Assembly (NCBI GenBank): GCA_033398695.1
Contig: CM065819.1
Location: forward strand, 3,831,501 to 3,895,500
DNA: 64,000 nt
Source: Orobanche coerulescens
Lineage: Eukaryota; Streptophyta; Magnoliopsida; Lamiales; Orobanchaceae
Reading direction: 5' to 3'
The notes beneath the pieces were generated by a model. It was not told the DNA's origin. It saw only the letters and a list, made by a program, of their open reading frames with translations, and ran no database searches. The first letter of the stretch is position 1. Each line of letters begins with the position of its first letter. Shown piece by piece: positions 24,269-34,505 of this stretch. A program made the position numbers and the translations under genes.

Positions 24269-25960
24269 TGTAATACCCGAGATTTATGATATGTATTTGG
24301 AACTTGTGATATTGTAATTTTGCACTTTGATCTGAGTATTTCTCCGTATTTCATAATCCGATGTTGTCAAGCGTATAATTTTGTGTATGTGATGTTAAGA
24401 TTGAAATTCTGTGCATGTAGCGCACGCTACAGGCTACGTGTAGCGTACGCTAACAGGGATTCATAGCGCACGCTACAGAGGATCATTAGCGCACGCTATG
24501 CGTGGTCAAATTGATTGAGACATGCGGTAGGTGAGATCTGGCCGGGGGACCCTTGTCGGATTGTGTCGAATGAACCTGGACGGCTTTCGGGAAAAGCCAA
24601 GTCAACGCCTTAGCGCACGCTACAGGTATATGCGTAGCGCGAGCTAAGTGCTGAATACAGTTAAGTTAGTGAGCCGTTAGCGCACGCTACGAGCAGGGTC
24701 TAGCGCGCGCTAATAACCATTTATTATAAATAGGACAGCATCCTATTCGTGATTTCAGTTCTTTCTTCCCCTATAACCCGAATTCTTACACTTAGAGCAT
24801 AACTTCCTTCAACCTAAACACTTCATATCCACATCCTAGTTCGTGATTGAAGATCGTATATCATTGGAGATTGGTGTTCAAGCCTTCGACGTTGGATTGC
24901 TTCGGTTTCCTCCGTGTTCTTCACTACTTTGAGGTAGGTGATCCTTCACCAATACTAGTAGTGTTCTAAAGGACGTTTGATCATGTTTTGATAGCAAGTT
25001 ATTTCGTTTTTAATCGGTCATCACATGTTAGAAGGATACTTTTGTCGTATCGGTACTATATATCGTATGAACCTTTGAACCATCTTATTGTAAGGACTCC
25101 TAAGCATGTTCAAAACGATTTATGATCAGTAATCGGATATTACCCAGTTGCTACGTCTTACACGTTGGAATCATGTGTTTTGGAACGTAGGACGAATGGA
25201 ACTTAGATTATTTCTTGAAGATCGTAGAGGAATTATGATATTGAGATAACTATCCGTATATTTGTATCTCATAATCATAGAACTTCCACAAACCTTATTA
25301 GCATGATATGCCCGAGGATAACTTGTAATATCACCATAGAATTCATGAATTCACCACCGTTCAACCCAGTTTTTCCGTTAGCAGCATTCTGCCATGCAAG
25401 ATTAGCGCACGCTAACATATGTAAGTTAACGTGCACTATCGGGGTTCAGTTAACGCACAGAACGTACGTAGCGTACGTTATGCATCATGAGGATTCCAGG
25501 TTATTGTTATTCGTGGAATGTGAATTGTATGGCTCGTATTTGCACTTTGTATTTGCACTAGCAAAACAGTGGAGTTTTGCTAACCCCCGAGTATTCGGGG
25601 GGTGGATGTCTATTTTTGCATTCAAGTTTTGGAGCATAACACAGGGTCGGCACGAAGGATGATGAAAGATGAACGATACTAATCACACGAGGATCCGTTG
25701 ATGTCGTATTGGTCTAGTTGTATTTTCTTTTCCGCTGCAGTATCTTTTCCCCGTTGTACGGGAGTTTATTGTATTTTGACCCCTGCGTGGGTATATGTTG
25801 TAATTGAGTTGTATATTTTTATTGAAAGACCAAATCGGTCTACTGAGTTATTTAGTCTTGAAGGCATTGTCGAGATGTTAAATGTTGTTACTAGCCTGGT
25901 AGATCTTCGAGGAGAGGGTCTACGGCGTGTAATATCCCTGAGTGGATTGGGGGTGTTACA
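24269..25960 (+). repeat. G2 3' LTR, mosaic and shorter than the 5' LTR
   Basis: From 24269 to about 25448 it is almost identical to 17036-18216. From about 25485 onward it is different sequence, ending at 25960 in GGTGTTACA. It is 1.69 kb against 2.34 kb for the 5' LTR. The second half keeps a family resemblance (a TTTTGCTAACCCC motif near 25575-25590 resembling 19030-19043) but comes from another subfamily. Confidence 0.88.
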
Positions 25961-27459
25961 CGAACCGCTTTCTCCGGTCTGGTGATCGGGAAAGGGATGG
26001 TCTGCACATAATCGAGCTGTCGTAATGCCCGACCAGGCATGTATGGCTCGATAATATCCCGATATCGTAGCCATCCAATGAATGTGGTCCTCGGGACATC
26101 CCTCACCGGATCAGGGCCATAAGGCAACCACTGTATCTGCATACATGTAATCAACAAGTTATACAAGTTATTTTTAAATGAATTGTGAGATTGTTAGAAG
26201 GAATCGTTATACCTCTGCGGCTGTCAACTGATCAATGCGGCGACGCAAAGACTGGAGGCGGTGCTCGTCCCTACCCTTGGGCTGGACACTCCGTGTAGAA
26301 GATCGAGGCTGCGTGGAGTCAACAATCATACGCTCTCGATGAGGTCGAAAGCAGGGAAAATACTCATAAATCCAAGCCTGAATGAGGGTAAGGCATCCAC
26401 AAATCCCCATGGAGTCGCCGCGACTAGCGATACCGAGCTGACGGTACATGAAAGCCAATGCGGCCGAACCCCATGAATACTGACCAGTAGTATCCATACC
26501 GTCCCTCACCTCCAATATGCAGGAAGGCCTAATCCGGTTACCACTCTTGTCAACAAACAAGGTGGATCCAAATAACAACCACATCCAAGCTACGGCCTGG
26601 GTGCCCTCCACTCGACCTCCATCGCGACATGACCTGAAAATAGAGTCCATAAGTACGCCGCCACCCCCCAGTGAGTACTCAGTAGCTCCAACCGCGATAC
26701 TCCAAGAACCTCCATCACATCCACCTGCAACTGTGTAGATGTGCTATCGGCATCAACCAATCGCCCCTCGATAGGAATGCGAAGGATCTGCCACACATCA
26801 TGTAACATGATGGTCATCTCTCCGAACGGCATGTGAAAAGAGTTCGTATCGGGCTGCCACCGCTCAACGAACGCAGAAATCAACGGGGAGTCAATATGTC
26901 TGAACATGGCGTCCGTCAGGTGGGATAACCCAGTCCCACTGATTCGACTCACTAAAGAGGGTGACATAACTGAGGGCCACTGACTCAAGCTCTGACAAGC
27001 AGCAGTCCTGGTGTGACACTTCAGCAAACCTCTCATATCTCCAGTCCAGATACGCGCGGCGACATGCCCACCGAAACTCGGGATAACGCTGTCGTCGATA
27101 GGGCCACCAGGCATCTCCTCAGAAACCATCCAAGATGTCTCATCCTCTGCCCTACGCCGTTTACTACTGGTAGACCCAGAAGTCACAAATCTCCCCCCTC
27201 TCCCCTTCCAAACCCGGCACGAAAATGAAGAAGAATCATCACTGCCCTCCTGATCGTCGGCCTCATCGTGCGAATAATACTCGCTCGAATCCTCAGTACC
27301 AAAATCAGTATAAGGTACGTCCTCGAATCCCCTACGCTCTGCCTCCCGCTGTCTACGAATGGAAGCATCAACACCACGAGCTCTGGTGTGACGCGCTCCA
27401 GAACCCATCAACTCTGTGACTAGCGGCATAGATTTGCCCGCTCCTCCTCTCATCTGCAT
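25961..27459 (-). pseudogene. plant mobile domain (PMD, MAIN-like) gene, truncated
   Basis: On the minus strand an acidic/basic N-terminal region (residues about 1-120) is followed by PMD-type sequence: FHMPFGEMTIMLHDVWQILR, then TYS/QYSWGSAALAFMYRQL and RYRDIIEPYMPGRALRQ. PMD proteins are plant nuclear factors (MAIN/MAIL) and also occur as transposon passengers; the exact role here is unknown. The first exon (26213-27459) is broken by a frameshift at the C run 26664-26669. A 76-bp intron with GT/AG ends fits 26137-26212. The second exon runs to 25961, where the G2 LTR replaces the C-terminus. It is probably dead. The start at 27459 is the first ATG; an upstream exon cannot be excluded. Confidence 0.75.
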
Positions 27460-27548
27460 TTAGCAAACAATACAACTAATAAGTAATAATCATACAAAGA
27501 ATACACATTATTAATTATTAATTGAAAATTTTATTTTTTTTCAAAAAT

Positions 27549-27725
27549 ATGACTGGGGCGTCCGGAACGGATGCTTGAACCATGGCACAAGCGTCTGGTC
27601 TGGACGCTACTTCCATGGTCCAAGCATCCGAGACAGATGCTTCTCCAGCGGCTAGGCGTCCGATCTGGACGCCTGAACCATGGTATGGACGTCCGTTGTA
27701 GACGTCAGACACGAGATGAGCGCCC
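27549..27725. repeat. imperfect GGACGC/CCATGG repeats upstream of the PMD gene
   Basis: Four or five units in which GCGTCC and GGACGC form short inverted arms, separated by segments containing ACCATGG. They lie directly 5' of the PMD gene. Open frames on both strands follow from the GC-rich repeat and are not credible genes. Confidence 0.6.
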
Positions 27726-28317
27726 GTGGGACGCTGCGCCATGGACAGTGGAATCGGCGACGCTGTAGCTGTGGCCAGCGTCATCGTCGGACGCCGTAAC
27801 AAAATAACGGTTGCGGCCTCTGCCGTGCACTCGCACGGCGCCGCGCCAATAAAACAAGAAACGAAAAAAAAATTACCGCGCTTTTCCTTTTCCGGACATG
27901 GCGGCGGGCGGCAGACACGACAGACAGCGGCTACGGTGGTAAGATGGCGGCGACGGCGTGCATGCGGTAGTGTGGCGGCGTTCTGCGTCGGGTGGGTTTT
28001 TTAGAGAGAAAAGTATTGTTAAATTAGGATCCAAAATCTAATTAATATGAATTAAGGGCAAAAAGGTAATCTTATAGGGCGGTGGCTAGTAATTTTGGGC
28101 GGTGTTTAGTAATCCAGATAAATAAATATACAAATGAAACATTGTTATAATGAGAAAAGAATTTATTTTACATACAAAAAATATAAAGTTGATTTAGTTA
28201 TAAGAAGATCCATATTTGTTTTATTTGAATGAATTTGGTTTCACATACAATTAGATAGACACTGTGATCTATGTTTTCAGTAATATGAATAAAAACTTAA
28301 TGAAAGTATTTTACTAA
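27726..28317. other. GC-rich then AT-rich intergenic DNA
   Basis: 27830-28000 is GC-rich and could be a former 5' region of the PMD gene. 28000-28317 is AT-rich. No gene or repeat was recognised. Confidence 0.4.
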
Positions 28318-28430
28318 GGCTCGTTTTTGACGAATGAATCGAATCGAATCGAATCGAATCGAATGGATTCGAATCAATCGAATCGAATCGAATGGACTAA
28401 TCGAATCGAATCAAATATATATTAAGGGTA

Positions 28431-28462
<32 letters not shown>

Positions 28463-28705
28463 TAAATAATAATAATAAAGATAATAGTAATTAACAACAA
28501 CAACAATAATAGTAATATTATTAGTGATAATAACAATAATAATAATTAAGATTAGTAATAATAATAAGAAGAAGAAGAACTGAAATAATCGAATCAATTG
28601 AATCAATTGAATGTACATGAACCGAATCGAATCGAATCAATCGAATGGACTCGAATCGAATCGAATCGAATCAAAACTAAAAAATAAGTCCAAAAGAACA
28701 GGGCC
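28318..28705. mobile_element. PIF/Harbinger (Tourist)-like MITE made of GAATC repeats
   Basis: The ends GGCTCGTTTTTG and, inverted, GGCCCTGTTCTTTT are flanked by the 3-bp duplication TAA (28315-28317 and 28706-28708). The interior consists of GAATC pentamers at both ends (28337-28420 and 28586-28672) and AAT/ATA trinucleotide tracts between (28431-28575). It is non-coding. The superfamily is inferred from the TAA duplication and the terminal sequence. Confidence 0.65.
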
Positions 28706-28783
28706 TAAATCATCTTACCGAATCTAAAATTAACTAAATAATAAAAAAAATACTACAATGGGCCCAACATTGGGCCCTAAAAT

Positions 28784-29371
28784 TGTTGGGGCTAGGCAGT
28801 CGCTCGGGTTTTTCCGCCCGCAGAGTTGGGGTGATAATTTTGGCCGGATTGATACCGTCTCGCCCTGATCCGTGATGTATGGGCGTCTCACTACACAATC
28901 ACAATAGAGCGAAGCGAGTCTAGATACTGTTAGAAAATTCTTCAAAATTAAAGACGCCGAGACTTGAATCACGCATGGAAACGCTTTCCTTATAGTATTT
29001 CTTGCACCCCGAAATGTGTCTTAAGGTTACAAACAAGAATACCGCAGGATACGACAAGCCTAAATTCCGGACTGCACTAAGACAGAGTTAAATCCGAAAA
29101 GTAGACAAGAACAATTTTCTAGATTGATTTGCCACCTCACCTTCACCTCACATCCACATGGCATAGTCCCTCGAGTACCACATGTTTATTAATGGTTATT
29201 AAATGCTTACACTTATAAGGTGCTCAATTCCTTTGTGTTTGTTGCATGTGGGATTCTTTTCCACTTACAATACACACTCTCTCAACATATTATTTTGTCT
29301 TTTAATGAACAATTAAATAAAAGCTTCAAATAATTAAATCCCTTATTTAATTTTTTTTAGCTTTTCCAACA
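28784..29371 (-). repeat. 3' LTR of copia element C0
   Basis: 588 bp. On the minus strand it begins TGTTGGAAAAG (29371) and ends CCCCAACA (28784), giving TGTTGG/CCAACA inverted ends. A purine tract (complement of ATCCCCCAC, 29372-29380) lies just inside. Its partner LTR would lie beyond the window. Confidence 0.75.
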
Positions 29372-29901
29372 ATCCCCCACTTATTCATAAAAGACAAGAT
29401 AGTATCCATAAGAAAAACAAAGAGTGTTAGTACAGATAAGTATCTTTCGATTTGAACTAATCCTTAGTACAAGCAACACAAGATTTTATCGAAAATTAGG
29501 TAGCTAGGATTTGAACCTATTTTCCTCGTGATAAAGTCGGTGTTACTCAACACACACTCTTTAGTGTTCTTTGCTTACATCTCACGTTTAGCACCGTTAA
29601 TAGCCATGTGCTCATCCTGTCTCGTAAATTTTGCAAGAGAGAAACTCCAACTCTCACTTTGGGACGGCATCATCCTTAAATTCACATAGGTGAAGTTCTT
29701 ACAGCATCTCTGTTACTTATAGGTACTTGTCTTCATGACTGAACTTCATTAAGAGTTAAGAAAAAACTCAACCTCCAATAGTAACAGCCAACATTACTGT
29801 ATAATGTTGTGAACATCCAAATCAATGACTTGTTCTTACCCATTAAACCTAATGTTAGTCAATTCCTAACGTTAGGTTGGGTTGGCATCATAGTCGAATC
29901 A
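29372..29901 (-). other. C0 untranslated region between RNase H and 3' LTR
   Basis: Non-coding sequence between the stop at 29902 and the LTR. No gene is seen. Confidence 0.6.
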
Positions 29902-30045
29902 CTACTCAAGGAGTTTAAGACTCATTCCTCTCGAGGTCGATTTCACCAAATCTCTTGCAAGAGGTTTAGTGAACGGATCAGCAATGTTAAAGCTTGATCT
30001 CACATATGTGAGGGAAATGATTCCATCTTTGATCAATTTCCTCAC
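29902..30045 (-). pseudogene. copia RNase H C-terminus (C0), cut by C2
   Basis: Reading the minus strand from 30045 gives 47 codons and a TAG stop. The sequence includes SLTYVRSSFNIADPFTKPLA, the typical end of copia RNase H (the ADxFTK region after the catalytic core). The upstream coding part is interrupted at 30046 by the LTR of element C2 and must continue beyond C2, outside the window. The fragment was found by translating the strand directly; it is too short to stand out as a long open frame. Confidence 0.85.
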
Positions 30046-30179
30046 TGTTGGAATATTTATTCCACATATTCAGTAATAGAGTTTTGATGATTAAGTTGCT
30101 AAACAAAACAAAACAATAAAGAGGCGAAGCAAAATGACGAAGAAATCAAAGATGCAAAGAGTTGCAATCTGGACTGCAT

Positions 30180-30480
30180 TAGCGCATGCTAGACATCATA
30201 GTTAGCGCACGCTAACGAACCTACCTGCATACAGAAGGACTTACCTGATAGTATAGCGCACGCTAGAGATCAAGACTAGCGCACGCAAGAAGATGAAGAT
30301 AGCGCACGCTACGAACAGATATTAACGCACGCTAATATGTGTACTTAGCATACGCAATGAAGAAGCTAACGCACACTAAGGAAGAGAGACAGTAGCCACT
30401 GGACTAAAGCTACAAGCGATAGCGCACGCTAGCAAGTCAAACAGCCAGCAACGGCTAGTTGGATGAAGAAGGCTATAAAT
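30180..30480 (+). promoter_or_regulatory. C2 LTR promoter: palindrome cluster and TATA box
   Basis: About eight copies of TAGCGCACGCTA or variants (30180-30431) precede CTATAAATACC (TATA at 30474-30480). The motif is the one found in the gypsy LTRs, although C2 is a copia element. Confidence 0.6.
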
Positions 30481-30539
30481 ACCAAACCACTTGGTATTAA
30501 TCAAAACAACAACATTGAGCAATTCATATATACTTATTA

Positions 30540-31688
30540 GGGCGATTTACATCTGACTACCTTTTTAGATGGCCTAATTACAGTTTAGTCCCTATTGTTT
30601 CAGATATTACAATGAAGGACAAACTTTGCACTGTCCAGAAACTATATTTACAACGAAGGATAAAAATCAAACTTTCAGATGATGTCACTGGAGAGAGAGT
30701 ACTGATATTTCAAATTTGCCCTTTTATTTTTATTTTTCTTTTTTACCCATTTATTTTTCAGCTCACGTTGGTGGCACATGCTAGACCTCATTGTAATATA
30801 TATAACACTTTTGGACTTCAGTGTAATAAATTTTCAAGCTTTCTACAAAAAAATATTTTTTCCAAAAAAGAAATGGAAAAAAAATATATTATTTTTCGAA
30901 AAAACAAAAAAAAAATCTCAGAAAAAAATTATATTTTTGAAAAAAACATTATTTTTTGGAATTTTTTATTTTTTTCGAAAAAAATTAAAAAATATTTTCT
31001 GGAGAAAAAATTATTTTTTTCGAAATAAAATTATTTTCTCGAAAAAATATTATTTTTTCGAAAAAATAAAATTATTTTCTGGAAAAATAAAAAAAAAATA
31101 TTTTTTCGAAAAAATTTAAAAAAAAATTCTGGAGGAAAAAATATTTTTTGGCAAAATAATATTTTTCGAAATAAAATTATTTTCTGGAAAAAATATTATT
31201 TTTTTTGAAAAATAAAATTATTTTATGGAAAAAAATAAAAATATTTATCCGAAAAAATAAAAAATATTTACTAGAGAAAAGTTATTTTTGGCAAAATAAT
31301 ATTTTTTCGAAATAAAATTATTTTCTTGAAAAATATTATTTTTGCAAAAATAAATTTATTTTCTCAAAAAATAAGATACTTTTGCGAAAAAATAAAAATA
31401 TATTTTCTGGAAAAAATTATATTTCGAAAAAAAATTATTTTCTGAAAAAAGAATATTTTTTAAAAGAAATGTATTAGTCAAACACTTTAATAACTTATAA
31501 GCTATTTGTTTCATATGAAATGTATTTTAAAAGAAATATTTTATTCAAATAAATAGAGGGGCATTTTCGTTTTTTTAATGGAAGTCAACACCAATTCAGA
31601 TTTTTGTCCTTCGCTGTAATTTATGAAACAATAGGGACTAAAGTGTAAAGAGGCCAGCTAATAGGGTAGTTGGCTGTAATTTTATATC
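30540..31688. mobile_element. AT-rich element with about 60-bp terminal inverted repeats
   Basis: The left end (30540-30600) and the inverted right end (about 31628-31688) share ACTACC, TGGCC and TTTAGTCCCTATTGTTTC in the same order. The interior is a low-complexity array of TTTTTCGAAAAA-like palindromes. No transposase is present and I could not fix the target duplication, so the superfamily (perhaps Mutator-like) stays open. The open frames at 30612-31119 are low-complexity artefacts. Confidence 0.65.
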
Positions 31689-31863
31689 ATTGTAAATATT
31701 ATAGTTGTTGTTCGTGAGCTTAAATTGAGAGTGATTGAGTGTGATATACTAAATCATACAAGAATGAGAAAAAGAAAAGATACTATTGGATTCGGTGTTA
31801 TTAGGATCATGGATCCGGCATTGTTAGAATCGCAATCGCTATCTTAAGTGAGGTTTATCTAGT

Positions 31864-33462
31864 TGATAAGTGTCAGTTTTATACACTTATCTATAGTTTA
31901 TATCGATATATTTCACCCATAATTGAGCTAGTCTACTCGTTTTTGCTTAGAATTAATTAGCTTTTAATAATTTTATTATTTATCAGATGAAGATGTAAAT
32001 TTAGTCTTAATCGGATTGAATTACTGATTTACTCAAGAAATAACATGTGTATAAAATATTCGCTTTGTTGAATTTTTATGTATTCATGTCGTAGGGCTTT
32101 CCTAGACGAGTTCGGCAGTCTTTCCGGATTCAAAATCAGAGTTAAATATCAAAAGTTATCATCCGAAGAAGATTTTGGGCAAAAACGCAAAGTCTAGGAA
32201 ATTCTGGGCTGAAAACGTAACTCACAAAGCAACCAGTGTACAAAAATCCGAAGCAATGTTACGGCCGTAACATCTGAAAGTTACGGCCGTAAGACCTCAA
32301 TGTTACGACCGTAACATCTGCAAGTTACGACCGTAACTCTTGACAGATTATTGATCATTGTCTAATTTTTTATACTTTTGGTCTATTATTAAGGGGATGG
32401 CTGGCATTGATCCGATCTAATATAATAATGTTGGAGTTTTGGAGCTATTAGATGACTTTATGTGTATAAATAGACCCCTTAGATCCATCATTATTCATCA
32501 TTCATCTTAATATCTTATCACTTTGTAATACTTTTTCTTTTTGTGTGAAGAACACACTTGTGTTCTTGAGTGATTTGTGTAAGTGTGGTTTAGCTTATGT
32601 TGTTGAGGGAGTTTATTGCTTCTTTCTCCTTTATCTACTAAGGGAGTTCGGATCAATTCTTTCTCTTTTTCAACTATTAATGACCATTAAAGCTTGTAAT
32701 ATGTTGAATAAACCCTAAATGGGCTAAGTTACTTAAGTTGGGATTATAAACAAGGTTAGTCATGTTATTTAAGTTTGTATAAAGATCTATTATGAATTAC
32801 TTATTATTGTGTGTGATTTTCATTGTTTTACCAATCTTTATTTATTTGGCCAATAAATGACGATATTTATGGTCTTCATATGTTTCGAAAGAAAATATGT
32901 TTGATTAGATCAAATGATCTTCACTCTAAGTTTGTTCTAGGGGATAGAGATATACCTCTAGGCCTTAGATGATTCTTTGAGTTATTTTCATAAAACCTAA
33001 TGATATGTATTGAAGCCAATCAACATAGAAATATAGTGGATCGATTCAATATATAAGGGGCATTTTGACATTCGAAAGAGAAACCGTCTTTTTAAGGAAA
33101 ATCGAATCTACACAATATAATAAGTAAATTCATCTTATGATCTCCTATACATCTTATATAACTAATGATGAACTAAGTTTGTAATCCCAAATATTTCATT
33201 TTATCTTTTATTAATCTATTATTAGTGCAATCTTTCATTTCCTTGAATATTAGAACTATTATTGCAGTTTCTTTGCAATTGTCAAACAAAACTCTTAAAT
33301 TGTGTGTTTCAATCTTATAAATCTCTATAACAAATATTGAATAGTGTATAATTTAATATATAAGCTAACTTCCTCGTGGGATCGATAAACCGGACTCAAA
33401 AAGTCCACTTACTACTTGATATGATATCGTGCACTTGCGATAGTTACACAAAAGACGTGTCA
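31864..33462 (+). repeat. 5' LTR of the LOG element
   Basis: Starts TGATAAGTGTCAG and ends GACGTGTCA. By eye it differs from the 3' LTR at a few percent of positions, with equal length once the nested insertion is removed. It is non-coding. Confidence 0.92.
32258..32472 (+). promoter_or_regulatory. LOG-element LTR promoter: four palindromes and TATA box
   Basis: Four 12-14 bp palindromes of the form GTTACGGCCGTAAC lie at 32258, 32280, 32302 and 32324, about 22 bp apart. The third and fourth have GACC in place of GGCC. About 130 bp downstream is TATAAATAG (32465-32473). In the 3' LTR all four palindromes are intact (61038 onward), but the TATA box is altered. Confidence 0.6.
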
Positions 33463-33468
33463 AGTTTT

Positions 33469-33486
33469 TGGCGTCGTTGCCGGGGA
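33469..33486 (+). other. primer binding site, tRNA-Asp type
   Basis: TGGCGTCGTTGCCGGGGA follows the LTR end by six bases. It matches the complement of plant tRNA-Asp 3' end (TGGCGCCGTTGCCGGGGA) with one mismatch. This type is known from Athila-like elements. Confidence 0.8.
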
Positions 33487-33679
33487 AGTATAAGTGTTAT
33501 ATTTAAAATCTTACATTGCAAACTATTGTTTTAGGATATAATTTCTCGACGTTGTAACTTAGTACTCAATTGTGTTTGTCCGGTCAAGTGGTGGATAACG
33601 GTACTCCGTGATTATTAAAGTCGGATTTTTCAGTTTCCCACAACAACTGATATTTTTAGATATTATTTTTTTTTTTATC

Positions 33680-34195
33680 ATGGAAGAAACTTTGAATGGT
33701 ATTGAAAAGAGATTTCCCTTTCTTGGCAAAAAAGTAATTTTAAAAATTTACAAGACAAGACTTGAAAGGATGAGGTTGCTTATGAATAAAAGCATACCTT
33801 TTGACATTAGATTCATTATTGAAGCCAAAGTGAGAATAGCAAGTGAATTCACAGAAATACCTATTAGATTTTTACCAGGGCTTGGAAAAAGTTCATATGC
33901 TAAGAAACGACGAGCAAAGATAATAGTCGTTTGCTATAAATGTGCTAGATGGAATTGTAATTTAAAATGTCGATCTTTAGGAATTCTATCTACAAACAGA
34001 GAAGATAAAATTCAGTTCATTAAGGATGGTCTGAATAAAGAGAATTTAGATAATATCGAAATTTCTCTTGACACGCATCCTAGTGGACTCGTACATTACG
34101 GAATTCGATGTCAACGTCTTGGGAATCTGACGTTAAAAGACCTTGTTTGCCAATTTGTAAAAAAATTGGATGGGAAGCTTCTCCCCGACTCATAG
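33680..34195 (+). CDS. 171-aa ORF of unknown function in the LOG element
   Basis: An intact frame between the primer site and the LOG gene. I prefer the ATG at 33680 (MEETLNGIEK) over 33608, because the extra 24 residues are translated from a T-rich tract. The protein is basic. It has RFLPGLGK near 63-70, a basic patch KKRRAK at 75-80, and the four-cysteine motif CYKCARWNCNLKC (Cys 85, 88, 93, 97; spacing CX2CX4CX3C), which could bind zinc or nucleic acid but is not a CCHC gag knuckle. The second half (TNREDKIQFIKDGLNKEN) is probably helical. I do not recognise the family. Its intact state beside an intact LOG gene suggests it is recent or maintained. Confidence 0.6.
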   Translation: MEETLNGIEKRFPFLGKKVILKIYKTRLERMRLLMNKSIPFDIRFIIEAKVRIASEFTEIPIRFLPGLGKSSYAKKRRAKIIVVCYKCARWNCNLKCRSLGILSTNREDKIQFIKDGLNKENLDNIEISLDTHPSGLVHYGIRCQRLGNLTLKDLVCQFVKKLDGKLLPDS

Positions 34196-34418
34196 AAGGC
34201 ATTTAGGCCGTTTCTGAACGTAAAATCAGAGAAAGATATGAGCCACAATCACAACTACTATACATACACGTGAGTATCTTTTATTTTTGTCGTAAGGTGA
34301 GATTTTCTTAATAAAAAAGGGGTGATACGCAATAAATGCATTCATTATTCTATTGAGTAGTTGAAGCGCAATCAACGCAATCACAAACTTGTTAAACAAT
34401 TTTACCTCATTTTTCTTC

Positions 34419-34427
34419 TATAAATAA
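34419..34427 (+). promoter_or_regulatory. TATA box of the internal LOG gene
   Basis: TATAAATAA lies 79 bp before the LOG start codon. It is followed by a CT-rich, A-rich leader with no ATG, typical of a plant core promoter and 5' untranslated region. It is independent of the LTR promoter. Confidence 0.55.
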
Positions 34428-34505
34428 ACATTGTGCTTGTTTCTTTTATTCATCCCGCAAACTTGTACTTTTCTCTTTTTCTCTCAAATAAATTTCTTTT
34501 CAAAA

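Larger units (their letters stand above)
17036..25960 (+). mobile_element. Ty3/gypsy chromovirus G2, recombinant
   Basis: Order: 5' LTR, primer site, gag, protease, RT, RNase H, integrase, chromodomain, polypurine tract, 3' LTR. The C-terminal chromodomain and overall layout fit the plant chromovirus (Tekay-like) group. The bases flanking the element (ATATTA on the left, CGAAC on the right) do not match. The left flank is LTR2' and the right flank is an unrelated PMD gene. The element therefore spans a recombination or deletion junction rather than a clean insertion. Confidence 0.9.
30046..31863 (+). repeat. C2 5' LTR, left part
   Basis: Starts TGTTGGAATATTTATTCC. It contains a promoter-like palindrome cluster with TATA box (30180-30480) and an inserted terminal-inverted-repeat element (30540-about 31688). 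It breaks off at the CTAGT target of the LOG element. Both LTR parts together make about 2.12 kb including the inserted element. Confidence 0.85.

Noticed and set aside
26207..27459. Two separate genes in the PMD region
   Set aside because: The second frame continues the PMD protein exactly where the first loses it, at the C run, so this is one frameshifted gene.
28397..28618. Hydrophobic 73-aa frame
   Set aside because: Product of trinucleotide repeats in the MITE.
28337..28672. Telomere-like short repeats
   Set aside because: The unit is GAATC, not the plant telomere heptamer, and it lies inside a MITE-like structure.
30612..31119. Two overlapping Lys/Phe-rich frames
   Set aside because: Low-complexity translation of the TTTTTCGAAAAA array; no domain.
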